From Sulfuritortus calidifontis (GTDB taxonomy: Bacteria; Pseudomonadota; Gammaproteobacteria; Burkholderiales; Thiobacillaceae), in assembly GCF_003967275.1 (NCBI RefSeq), contig NZ_AP018721.1:1798001-1862000 (forward strand): a stretch of 64,000 bases of DNA, in the 5' to 3' direction. Position numbers and translations under genes: made by a program. Numbering within the stretch: position 1 is the first letter of the stretch; every line of letters begins with the position of its first letter. The notes below the pieces were generated by a model, which worked only from the letters and a program-made list of their open reading frames with translations, was not told the DNA's origin and did no database searches. This document shows, one piece after another, positions 1-8,661 of this stretch.

Positions 1-3000
1 GCCTGCGTTGTCGACGACATAGGTATCGTTGCCGGCGCCACCCGCCATGGTGTCGGCCCCCGTGCCGCCATCCAGGGTGTCGTTGCCGGCGTTGCCGGTC
101 AGCGTATCGTTGCCGGCCAGGCCCGACAACACATTGTTGCCACTGTTTCCGACGATCACGTTGTCCAGCTCGTTGCCGGCGCCGTTGATGCTGGCCGTGC
201 CGGTCAGGGTCAGGTTCTCGACGTTGGCGCCCAGCGTGTAGCTGATGGAAGACTGGACGGTGTCGATGCCTTCGTCGGCATTCTCCGTCACCGTGTCGCT
301 CGCGCTGTCGACGACATAGGTGTCGTCGCCGGCGTTGCCGCTCATGGCATCGTTGCCGGTGCCGCCGTCGAGCAGGTCATTGCCTGCATTGCCGATCAGG
401 GTGTCGTTGCCGGCCAGGCCGTAAAGCTTGTTGTTGCCGCTGTTGCCGATCAGGGTGTTGTCCAGGGTATTGCCGGTGGCGTCGATGTTGGCGGCCCCGG
501 TCAGGGTCATATTCTCGACGTTGGCCGACAGGGTGTAGCTCACCGAGGAGAGCACGGTGTCGGTACCGGAGCCGGAATTCTCGGTCACCACATCGCCGGC
601 ATTGTCGACGATGTAGGTGTCATTGCCCGCGCCGCCGGCCATCTGGTCGGCACCCGCCGCACCGTCGAGCACGTTGTCGCCGCTATTGCCGGTGAGCGTG
701 TTGTTCTGGGCGCTGCCGGTGCCGTCGTGGTTGGCCGTGCCGGTGAGGATCAGGTTCTCGACGTTGTCGGAGAGGGTGTAGGTGGCCGAGGACTGGACGG
801 TGTCGTTGCCCTCGCCCGCGTTCTCGATCACCACATCGGCCGTGTCGTTGACCAGATAGGTGTCGTTGCCCGCGCCACCGGCCAGGGTGTTGATGCCGGC
901 GTTGGCGGTGAGGGTGTTGTCCAGGGCGTTGCCGGTGCCGGAAAGGTCGGCGCTGCCGGTGAGGGTGAGGTTTTCGATATTGGCACTCAGCGTGTAGTCC
1001 GCCGAGGCCAGCACCGTGTCGGTGCCCTCATTGGCATTCTCCAGCACGACATCGGCGCTGTTATCGACGATATAAGTGTCGTTGCCGGCGCCGCCGATCA
1101 GGCTGTCGGCCCCCGCCCCGCCGTCCAGCAGGTTGTTGCCTGCCGTGCCGGTGAGGCTGTTGGCCAGGGCATTACCGGTACCGTTGAGATCATCGGTGCC
1201 GGTAAGCACCAGATTCTCGACGTTGTCGGTCAGGGTGTAGCTGATGGATGACTGCACGGTGTCCGTGCCTGCGTCAGCCACCTCGCTAACCACATCGCCT
1301 GCGTTGTCGACGATATAGGTGTCGTCCCCCATGCCACCGGCCATGGCATCGGCCCCGACACCACCGTCCAGCAGGTTGTTGCCGCTGTTGCCGGTGAGCG
1401 TGTTGTCGAGCTCGTTGCCGGTGCCGTCGATGTTGGCCGTGCCGGTGAGGATCAGGTTCTCGACGTTGTCGGTCAGCGCATAGCTGATGGACGACTGCAC
1501 CGTGTCGGTGCCTTCACCCGCCAGCTCGGTCACGACATCGCCGGCGTTGTCGACGATATAGGTGTCGTCACCCGCACCGCCTGCCATGGCATCGGCCCCG
1601 CTGCCGCCATCGAGCAGGTCGTTGCCCGCACCACCGGCCAGGGTGTCGTTGCCATCCAGGCCATAGAGCGCATTGTCGCCGGCATTGCCGGTCAGGGTAT
1701 TGGCCAGGACATTGCCGGTAGCCGTAAGGTTTTGCGTACCGGTGAGCGTAAGGTTCTCGACGTTGTCGGCCAGGGCATAACTCACCGAGGCCTCGATGCC
1801 GTCGGTACCGGCACTGGCAGCCTCGGTCACCACGTCGCCGGTGTTGTCGACGATGTAGGTGTCGTTGCCGGCGCCGCCGGCCATCTGGTCGGCCCCGGCG
1901 CCGCCGTCGATGCGGTTGTTGCCGCTGTTGCCGACGATGCTGTTGCCGAGCGCATTGCCGGTACCGTCGATGCTGGCCGTGCCGGTGAGGCTGAGGTTCT
2001 CGACGTTGGCCGAGAGGGTGTAAGTGGCCGAGGCCAGGACGCTGTCCATGCCCTCGTCGGCAGACTCCACCACCACGTCGGCCGTATTGTCGACGATATA
2101 GGTGTCGTCGCCCGTACCGCCAATCAAGGTGTCGGCGCCAGCCTTGCCGTCCAGGGTGTCGTTGCCAGCCAGACCGCTCAGGGTGTTGGCCGCGCTGTTG
2201 CCGATGATGACGTTGTCCAGCACATTGCCGGTGCCGTTGATCGCGGCCGTGCCAGTGAGCGTAAGGTTCTCGACGTTGTCGGACAGGGTGGTGGTGACGC
2301 CGGCCTTGACCAGGTCGGTGCCCTCGCCGGCCGCCTCGACGACCACGTCGCCGACGTTGTCGACGATATAGGTGTCGTTGCCGGTGCCGCCGACCAGCGT
2401 GTCGGCGCCCAGACCGCCATCCAGCGTGTCGTTGCCGGCCAGGGCCGTGAGGGTATTGGCCGCATCGTTGCCGGTGATGACGTTGTCCAACACGTTGCCG
2501 GTGCCATCGATGGCATTCGTGCCGGTCAGGGTCAGATTGTCCAGGTTGTCGGCCAGGGTCCAGGTCAGGTTGGCCTTGACCGTGTCGATACCTTCGCCCG
2601 CCAATTCCACGGTGGCGTCGCCCAGGTTGTCGACCACATAGGTGTCGTCACCCGTGCCGCCGACCAGCAGGTCGGCACCGGCGCCACCGTCCAGGGTGTC
2701 GTTGCCGGCCAGGCCGGTGAGAACGTTGTTCTCGGCATTGCCGGTGATGGCGTTGTTGAGTTCGTTGCCGGTGCCGTTGATGGCGTTGCCGGTAAGGATG
2801 AGGTTCTCGACGTTGGCGCCCAAGGTGGTGTCGAACGGCGCGATGACGGTGTCGGTGCCCTGATAGGCATACTCGGTGACAGTGTCGCCGGCATTGTCGA
2901 CGACATAGGTGTCATCGCCATAACCGCCGGCCATGCTGTCCGCACCCACGCCGCCGTCGAGCACGTTGCTGCCGCTGCTGCCGATAAGAACGTTGTCGAG

Positions 3001-3930
3001 CTCGTTGCCGGTACCGCTGATGTTGCCGCCGGTCAGGGTCAGGTTCTCGACGTTGTCTCCCAGGCTGTAGCTGATGCTGGAACGAACCGTGTCCGCGCCC
3101 TCGCCGGCCGACTCGGTCACCACGTCGCCGGCGCTGTCCACCACATAGGTATCGTTGCCCGTGCCGCCGACCAGGGTGTCGGCCCCGCCTTTGCCATCCA
3201 GGGTGTCGTTGCCGCTCAGGCCATAGAGCGTGTTGGCGGCGTCGTTGCCGGTAAGCACGTTGTCAAGCACGTTGCCGGTGCCGGTGAGGTTTTGCGTGCC
3301 GGTAAGGGTGAGGTTCTCGACGTTGTCGGTCAAAGTGTAGTCGATGCCGGACTTGACCAGGTCAATGCCCTCGCCGGCCTGCTCGATCACCTGATCGCCG
3401 GTGCTTTCGACGACATAGGTGTCGTCACCCGTGCCGCCCAGCATGGTGTCGGCCCCCAGGCCGCCATCGAGGGTGTCATTGCCGGCCAGGCCATAGAGGG
3501 TGTTGTCAGCAGAGTTACCGGTGAGCACGTTGTTGAGCTCGTTGCCGGTGCCGGTCACCGCATCCGTGCCGGTGAGGGTCAGGTTCTCGACGTTGGCGCC
3601 CAGGGTATAAGTCAGATCCGTATAGACTGTGTCGGTGCCCTGCCCCGCCAGTTCAGTCACGGTATCCGCCAGGGTATCGACCACATAGCTATCGTCGCCG
3701 GTGCCGCCGATCATCACATCGGTGCCGCTGCCGCCGTCGAGCCAGTCGTTGCCGCCATTGCCGGTCAGGGTGTCGTCGCCAGCCATGCCAGAGAGCACAT
3801 TATTGCCGCTGTTGCCGGTGACAGCGTTATTTACGGCATTGCCCGTTCCATTGATTGAGGACGCACCGAGAAGCACGAGGTCTTCAAGATTCTCACCCAG
3901 GGTATAGCTGATGCTGGAGAGTACAGTGTC
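1..3930 (-). repeat. Tandem RTX / ENLTLTG repeat array inside the giant protein
   Basis: About fifteen units of roughly 260 bp (about 87 aa) follow one another in the minus-strand reading frame. Each unit holds [13 protein letters not shown], an EGTDTV step, [20 protein letters not shown] and one or two GNDTLDGG-type RTX nonapeptides. At DNA level the recurrent marker on the plus strand is gttctcgacgttg. Units differ by having one or two nonapeptide blocks and by scattered substitutions, so this is an old, diverged array. The array continues past base 1. It also creates long antisense open frames on the plus strand. Confidence 0.9.
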
Positions 3931-6408
3931 TTGCCCTTCGTCCGAGTTTTCCGTGACCACGTCACCCGTATCGTCGACGACATAGACGTCATCGCCCGCT
4001 CCGCCGATGAGAATATCCCGCCCCTCGCCACCATCGAGTCGGTCATTCCCATCATCACCTTCCAGGGCATTGTCGAGGCCATTGCCGTAAAGAATGTCGT
4101 CACCGCCAAGGCCACGCGGAGTTTCGGTATCGCCTTCCCATGCGAACAGCACGTCGTCGCCTTCCGTGCTCACCGGCACAGGAATCATGGCCTTGATCTG
4201 GGCTAAATCCCAGACGACTCCCGCCTCCGTAGACCCTTCCGGCGGCGTGAACTCAATGCGCTCGATGCGGTAGGCATCGCCCTCGCCCCAGGTGTGTATG
4301 AGAATGCTGTCAGCACTGCCGTTGATGTTGAGCTTCAGGTCGAAACCACTGCGGCTCAGCGTAATGTCTTCAGGCGAAATGCCCGTGCCAAAGCGCAGAG
4401 TATCGATATTTCCAGTGGCGGGATCGACATCGAAAATGATGTCCTGGCCGTCTCCCAAATTGAACAGGTAGACATCGTTGCCCACATCGCCCACTAGATA
4501 ATCGTCGCCTGTGCCACCGCTCAGATAATCGTTGCCGCCATTTCCATACAGGTTATCGTGCCCTGCCATGCCATATAGGACATCGTCGCCGTTGCTGCCC
4601 CGCAAGGTGTTATTCCCAGAATCGCCTAGGGTGCTTTCGAGCCCCATGCTGCCCAGCAGACGAGCAAAGCCATCGCCGTTAAGGTCGCCTTGCGCACGCA
4701 GGGCATTAAGCACTTGACCGCCATCCTCTCCGCTGAGTTTAAGCACATCGCCAAACTCACTGAAGATAAGAACACTATTTACAGGATCGGCATCGTAGAC
4801 TGCTTGCATTGCCGCGATGGCGTCATTGACATCCCAGTCAAATCGGTTAGTGGCAACATTCCACGTTGCAACGATGCTATCTACTAAGGATTGAAAATGC
4901 GTTTGCGCCATGAGCTGGCTATAAATACTGTCGGCCAACTCATCAAAGGCTCGGAGAAGAATCTTGGAGGCCGGGCCGTGCGGGTTGGGGTCGCGCTCCC
5001 CCCAGCACCACGTACCCAGATAAGGCTCACCGAGGAAGGCTTCCAAGCTGGCGAGTTTTCTGGCGTCGCCGATGGCGTTGCCGTAGATAAGCCTGGCGGA
5101 CCGACTGGCAGGATCAATACCTTCTACACCTGCCCAAGCGTAGATAATTTGGGTTGTCAGCGCATGTCGGGCGGCTGCATCCGTCTCGCTGGCGAATTGC
5201 TCAACGAGCGCTTGCAGATGGCCACCACTGTCCCGCAGCATGGCTTGGTGCAGGTCATGAACATTGCCAAAACCCTGCAGGTCAGGCAGCGCAGCGACCG
5301 CATCGGTTTCTGGCAGCCAGTCGTTGGCGATGGTATTGGTCTTGTCTACCTGAAACCAAATGTCAGCTGTGGCGCCGGCACTGCCGTCAGTTCTGGTGAA
5401 GGTGCTCGTTTGTTTAACAACGTTGCCGTTGGCGTCCGTCTGGCTGGTCGAGGCATAACCGGTGGCAATGCCAGCCACCCCTGCATCAGCAAGCGTTAGC
5501 AGTTCATCGGCACCGCTGTAGCCATCACCATCAATGTCTTTCCAGATTTTCAGGGAAGAATAGGCAGCATCTTGCTGATTAATCTGACCATCATGATTGC
5601 TGTCCAATTCAGCCAGCGCCTGATAACCGTTGGCTGCCTTTTGTCCATTGGCAAGCAAAGTCTCAGAGCCAAAAAGCTCCCGGCCGGCATCAATCGTTCC
5701 ATTGCCATCGAGATCGCGAACAAGAAGGCCATCCTCGCTATCCACCCAGCCGGTTTGTTCGGCAAAACCGTTGCCGTCATGGTCAAAATAAGAACCACTC
5801 CGCAAGTCAGTAGTAGTAATTCCATCCCCATTCAGGTCTAAAGCAATCGGGGATCGGGTGATAGTAGCTTTGTTATATTTTTGCTTAATACTAGAAAGCT
5901 CTTTGTCCATTCGTAGACGCAAAAAAGGCTCTGGTGCGAAACCAAACGGGTCTTGAGCTGGATTCTTGGCTACCGATTTGTTCCATGGGTATATGCCACT
6001 CGAGTTAGGTTTTCCTGTGGCCTGACGCTCTTCATAGTGTAGATGCGGACCCGTACTAACATTACCCGTATTGCCAACTTTTCCAATTTGTTTACCCTGT
6101 GAGACGGTGTCACCGACTTTCAAATCAGTCGGCATCTCCTGTAAATGTAGATAGCGTGTAATGACCACGGTGCCATCGGGCAATGTATGTTGAATTGCAA
6201 TCCAATTTCCGGCCTTACTGCCATCATAATCGGCGCGAATTTCAGAAACTTTCCCTTCATATGGCGAGTAAATTGCCGTTCCTTCCGGCGCCGCCAGATC
6301 AATGCCCTTATGGTCTTTTGATGCTCCTTCTTTCGGAGCGGTCCGTGGTCCATATTGACCGCTCACACGGGTATAACCAGGAACAATATTGGAATAATTT
6401 CTTGCCAT
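1..6408 (-). CDS. Giant RTX protein with N-terminal M23 (LytM) peptidase, partial
   Basis: One open minus-strand frame runs from ATG 6408 to base 1 without a stop (2,136 codons), so the C-terminus and any type I secretion signal lie outside the window. A good Shine-Dalgarno (GAGGGAG) sits 6 nt before the ATG. Residues about 25-130 are a complete LytM/M23 domain: H33 and D37 in [13 protein letters not shown]88 in RYLHL, H122/H124 in GPHLHYE. Residues about 190-330 carry EF-hand-like calcium loops ([28 protein letters not shown]). From about residue 590 onward come RTX nonapeptides (GGxGxDxxx type) and 15 long repeats with the NVENLTLTG signature. There is no Sec signal, as expected for a type I substrate. 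The gene lies 19 nt after the 228-aa gene and downstream of a type I ABC transporter. Known for the families: M23 cuts peptidoglycan cross-links and RTX repeats fold on calcium outside the cell. Inferred: a secreted peptidoglycan hydrolase or bacteriocin, or a large surface protein with a processing domain. Confidence 0.88.
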   Translation of the reverse strand, partial: MARNYSNIVPGYTRVSGQYGPRTAPKEGASKDHKGIDLAAPEGTAIYSPYEGKVSEIRADYDGSKAGNWIAIQHTLPDGTVVITRYLHLQEMPTDLKVGDTVSQGKQIGKVGNTGNVSTGPHLHYEERQATGKPNSSGIYPWNKSVAKNPAQDPFGFAPEPFLRLRMDKELSSIKQKYNKATITRSPIALDLNGDGITTTDLRSGSYFDHDGNGFAEQTGWVDSEDGLLVRDLDGNGTIDAGRELFGSETLLANGQKAANGYQALAELDSNHDGQINQQDAAYSSLKIWKDIDGDGYSGADELLTLADAGVAGIATGYASTSQTDANGNVVKQTSTFTRTDGSAGATADIWFQVDKTNTIANDWLPETDAVAALPDLQGFGNVHDLHQAMLRDSGGHLQALVEQFASETDAAARHALTTQIIYAWAGVEGIDPASRSARLIYGNAIGDARKLASLEAFLGEPYLGTWCWGERDPNPHGPASKILLRAFDELADSIYSQLMAQTHFQSLVDSIVATWNVATNRFDWDVNDAIAAMQAVYDADPVNSVLIFSEFGDVLKLSGEDGGQVLNALRAQGDLNGDGFARLLGSMGLESTLGDSGNNTLRGSNGDDVLYGMAGHDNLYGNGGNDYLSGGTGDDYLVGDVGNDVYLFNLGDGQDIIFDVDPATGNIDTLRFGTGISPEDITLSRSGFDLKLNINGSADSILIHTWGEGDAYRIERIEFTPPEGSTEAGVVWDLAQIKAMIPVPVSTEGDDVLFAWEGDTETPRGLGGDDILYGNGLDNALEGDDGNDRLDGGEGRDILIGGAGDDVYVVDDTGDVVTENSDEGQDTVLSSISYTLGENLEDLVLLGASSINGTGNAVNNAVTGNSGNNVLSGMAGDDTLTGNGGNDWLDGGSGTDVMIGGTGDDSYVVDTLADTVTELAGQGTDTVYTDLTYTLGANVENLTLTGTDAVTGTGNELNNVLTGNSADNTLYGLAGNDTLDGGLGADTMLGGTGDDTYVVESTGDQVIEQAGEGIDLVKSGIDYTLTDNVENLTLTGTQNLTGTGNVLDNVLTGNDAANTLYGLSGNDTLDGKGGADTLVGGTGNDTYVVDSAGDVVTESAGEGADTVRSSISYSLGDNVENLTLTGGNISGTGNELDNVLIGSSGSNVLDGGVGADSMAGGYGDDTYVVDNAGDTVTEYAYQGTDTVIAPFDTTLGANVENLILTGNAINGTGNELNNAITGNAENNVLTGLAGNDTLDGGAGADLLVGGTGDDTYVVDNLGDATVELAGEGIDTVKANLTWTLADNLDNLTLTGTNAIDGTGNVLDNVITGNDAANTLTALAGNDTLDGGLGADTLVGGTGNDTYIVDNVGDVVVEAAGEGTDLVKAGVTTTLSDNVENLTLTGTAAINGTGNVLDNVIIGNSAANTLSGLAGNDTLDGKAGADTLIGGTGDDTYIVDNTADVVVESADEGMDSVLASATYTLSANVENLSLTGTASIDGTGNALGNSIVGNSGNNRIDGGAGADQMAGGAGNDTYIVDNTGDVVTEAASAGTDGIEASVSYALADNVENLTLTGTQNLTATGNVLANTLTGNAGDNALYGLDGNDTLAGGAGNDLLDGGSGADAMAGGAGDDTYIVDNAGDVVTELAGEGTDTVQSSISYALTDNVENLILTGTANIDGTGNELDNTLTGNSGNNLLDGGVGADAMAGGMGDDTYIVDNAGDVVSEVADAGTDTVQSSISYTLTDNVENLVLTGTDDLNGTGNALANSLTGTAGNNLLDGGAGADSLIGGAGNDTYIVDNSADVVLENANEGTDTVLASADYTLSANIENLTLTGSADLSGTGNALDNTLTANAGINTLAGGAGNDTYLVNDTADVVIENAGEGNDTVQSSATYTLSDNVENLILTGTANHDGTGSAQNNTLTGNSGDNVLDGAAGADQMAGGAGNDTYIVDNAGDVVTENSGSGTDTVLSSVSYTLSANVENMTLTGAANIDATGNTLDNTLIGNSGNNKLYGLAGNDTLIGNAGNDLLDGGTGNDAMSGNAGDDTYVVDSASDTVTENADEGIDTVQSSISYTLGANVENLTLTGTASINGAGNELDNVIVGNSGNNVLSGLAGNDTLTGNAGNDTLDGGTGADTMAGGAGNDTYVVDNAG

Positions 6409-6427
6409 ATCAATCTCCCTCAATTAT

Positions 6428-7114
6428 TTATTTACTGCACTCGTCTTCCGCATCCGGATAAAAACAATAAACACCCACAGGCGAAACATCATCCAGTTTT
6501 GTAGTTTTTTCATTTAGACGCCACGCCATTTTTACCTGCCTGCTATAGTGCAAGCAGCCTTCCTTCCCATGTTCGGGCTTCATCAGCCCGACATACACAC
6601 CAACATCTCCTTTTTTTTCGCAGCGCTCTATGCCATATCTATTAATCGCGTTCTTGCGCCACGCCAGTTTTCCATTTTGCAATTGATAACGCAGCAGATT
6701 GATTGGGAGACGACGCCCATCAATCACAGTTCTAGTCATATCTCTATCAACCTGTATAAGCACAAAACCACCTTCGTCTTTTATGTATCCCCTTTCAATA
6801 AGAATCGTATTCCCATTCGAACTCAAGATACTGCCACCCAATGTATTCCAACCAGGCAAGTCACCTTGTTTACTACCCAAAATCTTTGGCGGAATGCGCA
6901 AACCAATAAGCTGCTCAATGCCAGATATTTCTGCACCAGTCGCAGAGCCACCGCCAATAAACAGTAATGTGGCGATAACAATATAAAAAGCCCACTTTTG
7001 CATTGGCAATCTATTTTGAATGTGCGTTTTGTTTCTTTTTGTAGATAGTTCCTGATTTTCCGAGTTTGTTTCTTTCCATACGTCAATACCAACCAGTTTC
7101 ATTGCCTGAGCCAT
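6428..7114 (-). CDS. AT-rich membrane-anchored or periplasmic protein next to the RTX gene
   Basis: I do not recognise this 228-aa protein. The ATG at 7114 has a clear Shine-Dalgarno (AAGGGGA) about 7 nt upstream. An in-frame ATG at 7003 would instead begin exactly at a signal-peptide-like stretch (MQKWAFYIVIATLLFIGGG, then SATGAE), so the true start is uncertain: with the long start there is a 37-residue polar head before the hydrophobic segment. The remaining 165 residues are hydrophilic with three cysteines near the C-terminus (IERCEKKG, EGCLHY, GVYCFYP) plus one in DECSK. Base composition is clearly poorer in GC than the flanking genes, suggesting transfer. It ends 19 nt before the M23-RTX gene on the same strand. 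A periplasmic immunity or accessory protein for the secreted peptidase is an attractive inference from position and topology only. Confidence 0.6.
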   Translation of the reverse strand: MAQAMKLVGIDVWKETNSENQELSTKRNKTHIQNRLPMQKWAFYIVIATLLFIGGGSATGAEISGIEQLIGLRIPPKILGSKQGDLPGWNTLGGSILSSNGNTILIERGYIKDEGGFVLIQVDRDMTRTVIDGRRLPINLLRYQLQNGKLAWRKNAINRYGIERCEKKGDVGVYVGLMKPEHGKEGCLHYSRQVKMAWRLNEKTTKLDDVSPVGVYCFYPDAEDECSK

Positions 7115-7117
7115 TCT

Positions 7118-7288
7118 TTAGTCCCCTTCATTAGCCCTGACCATATCTTCACCATCCCGACGGCGCTCATCCTCCACCACCTCCATCCGCGTCGCCTGCT
7201 GGCGCGGCCCGAAGCTGAGCACCTCGTCCACTTGCAGGCCGCGCGGGATCTGGTGGGTGATGAAGAGCATGGTGACCTTGCCCTTGAG
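7118..7288 (-). pseudogene. Displaced copy of the 3' end of the type I secretion ABC transporter gene
   Basis: Bases 7153-7288 align with 8700-8835, the 3' end of the intact ABC transporter gene, over 136 bp with about seven mismatches and no gaps. The fragment still encodes LKGKVTMLFITHQIPRGLQ (the H-loop region) and the tail through VVEDERRRDG, then a different end (GEDMVRANEGD) to a stop at 7118. No Walker A, signature or membrane part is present, so it cannot act alone. Homology stops abruptly at 7288, sixteen bases before the inverted repeat of the RAYT element. Confidence 0.88.
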
Positions 7289-7304
7289 CTCGACCAAAGC
7301 GACC

Positions 7305-8130
7305 AAAGGGGTCAGCTTCGGAATATTTTTCAACAAAGCCCTCATACGCATCCTCCCATCAGAATCCAAAATCCACCTGGTCTTTTGACTCGTCGCTTCT
7401 CACAGGTTTGCCGGTCGGCCTACCCGGCTTGCTCTGCATGCGCCGGATTCCCACAGCCGCGCAAACCTTGTCGCTGAATCGATCGCTGCCCAGCGGCCGC
7501 CCCTGGGATAGGGCAAGCCGGATGTCGGCAAGTGCCTCGTCGTCCAATTGGCTGCGAAACAGGGCTCGGTAGGCGATGTGCCTGCCCGGCCCATCCTGAT
7601 CGAGGGCAAGGTAGAGCGGATGGGGCGTGATGCGCCGGTCGGCTTGGCCGAGCCCATTGTGCCGGTAGCTGCTCCAACGGTATTGGCCGGGGTCTTGCAC
7701 CATGTCGGCGCGGACGGGATTGAGTTCGATGTAGCGCATGCAGGTGAGCAGGTAGGCGTCTTCCTGTACGAGGCTGGATTTGTAGCGCCCTTCCCACAGG
7801 CTGCCGGTGCGTTTGTAGCTGCGGTTGATGTATTGGACATAGCGTCTCCCGATGGCCTGCATGAGTTTAGCGGTGCCGGTTTCGGTTTCCGGGGTGACCA
7901 GAAGATGGACGTGGTTGGTCATCAGGACATAGGCGTGGATGGCGCAATGCCAATCGGCAGCCGCTTTCTCCAGCCAATGGAGGTAACTGTGACAGTCCTC
8001 CTCGGCAAAGAAGCAGGGCTCTCGATTGATGCCGCGCTGGACGATGTGCTGGGGCAGTCCGGCTAGTTTGATGCGGGGGCGACGGGGCATGGTTTATCGG
8101 CTCGAAAGATTATGCGAAGCTGACCCCTTT
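7305..8130 (-). mobile_element. RAYT-type insertion with 16-bp perfect terminal inverted repeats
   Basis: AAAGGGGTCAGCTTCG at 7305-7320 is repeated as its exact reverse complement at 8115-8130. These ends enclose one HUH-type transposase gene (7359-8090) and nothing else, giving an 826-bp unit. The inverted ends may be its recognition sequences. No target duplication is obvious, as expected for HUH chemistry. It separates two type I secretion-linked genes and abuts the transporter-tail copy. Confidence 0.7.
7359..8090 (-). CDS. REP-associated tyrosine transposase (RAYT, IS200/IS605-like Y1)
   Basis: The 243-aa product has the order typical of Y1/HUH single-strand nucleases: an N-terminal PRRPRIKLAGLPQHIVQRG segment, the HUH metal-binding motif in MTNHVHLLV, then a helix YVQYINRSYKRTG holding the candidate nucleophilic tyrosine, and the WEGRYKSSLV and RYIELNPVRADMV blocks characteristic of RAYTs. 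About 30 residues at the C-terminus are polar and poorly conserved in this family. It is intact with no frameshift, and high in GC unlike the AT-rich genes around it. RAYTs cut and move REP-like palindromes; palindromic elements elsewhere in this window are possible substrates, but no sequence link is shown. Confidence 0.88.
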   Translation of the reverse strand: MPRRPRIKLAGLPQHIVQRGINREPCFFAEEDCHSYLHWLEKAAADWHCAIHAYVLMTNHVHLLVTPETETGTAKLMQAIGRRYVQYINRSYKRTGSLWEGRYKSSLVQEDAYLLTCMRYIELNPVRADMVQDPGQYRWSSYRHNGLGQADRRITPHPLYLALDQDGPGRHIAYRALFRSQLDDEALADIRLALSQGRPLGSDRFSDKVCAAVGIRRMQSKPGRPTGKPVRSDESKDQVDFGF

Positions 8131-8212
8131 AATTTCGGCCCAGTAATCACCAGAAAAGAATGTGGCTTCCAATCGCTACCCCCAGTGTCCACCCTAAGTT
8201 CTACACTTGGCA

Positions 8213-8638
8213 TCATTTATCTCCCTTAAATTCAACAGTCATGCTTGGATGACTTGCTTGCCAGAAATGCCGTTTTAGTTCCTCATCTTTTGATATTGAG
8301 AACATTTCTATAGTTATATTAATTGCGCCATTAGCATCTAGAAATGCTTTGGCACACTGAGATGTCAATTGCTGCAAAGCAGCTTTGCTACTTATCGAAT
8401 ATGTTTTAACGTTAATCCCAGATTTTGCAGGGCTAATAAATATTAATTTCTTATTTCGGCAGTCCTTTATCGACGAGCAGACCCCATTTTCAATCAGAAT
8501 ATTTTCCGATTTCCTTGCGAGATCAAGCCGCTGATTTTCGAACGTTCTATCTTCAAAACCCGCCTCAGAAATCCCAATGGTTACAATTATCAGCGACACA
8601 ACAATAATCAATGTACCTGGCGTTGATTTCCTTTTCAT
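8213..8638 (-). CDS. Small AT-rich secreted or membrane-anchored protein
   Basis: Unrecognised 141-aa product. It starts at ATG 8638 with a GAGGAG Shine-Dalgarno close upstream. Residues 8-27 (GTLIIVVSLIIVTIGISEAG) form a signal peptide or N-terminal anchor with an SEA-like cleavage site. The mature part has a cysteine pair in GVCSSIKDCRNKK and another cysteine in SQCAKAF, suggesting a disulfide-containing periplasmic domain. GC content is far below that of the transporter gene, whose stop lies 23 nt upstream. Its place directly after the transporter mirrors that of the 228-aa gene, which directly follows the transporter-tail copy, so it may be the counterpart of that gene for another, lost substrate. 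That is inference. Confidence 0.6.
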   Translation of the reverse strand: MKRKSTPGTLIIVVSLIIVTIGISEAGFEDRTFENQRLDLARKSENILIENGVCSSIKDCRNKKLIFISPAKSGINVKTYSISSKAALQQLTSQCAKAFLDANGAINITIEMFSISKDEELKRHFWQASHPSMTVEFKGDK

Positions 8639-8661
8639 CGCTCCTCTATCCCCCTCAACAA

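Noticed and set aside
1732-3858. 708-codon open frame on the plus strand (VVGQGVVDGG-like repeats)
   Set aside because: It is the exact antisense register of the RTX repeat array; a repeat with few stop-complement codons gives long antisense frames. No ribosome site and no independent domain.
1-3930. CRISPR or satellite array suggested by regular 260-bp periodicity
   Set aside because: The period is a coding repeat kept in frame with RTX protein motifs.
7289-7369. N-terminal part of an 83-codon frame ending at 7118 as a real gene
   Set aside because: It begins inside the RAYT gene and crosses the inverted repeat before joining the exporter-tail copy; a chance fusion, not a designed start.
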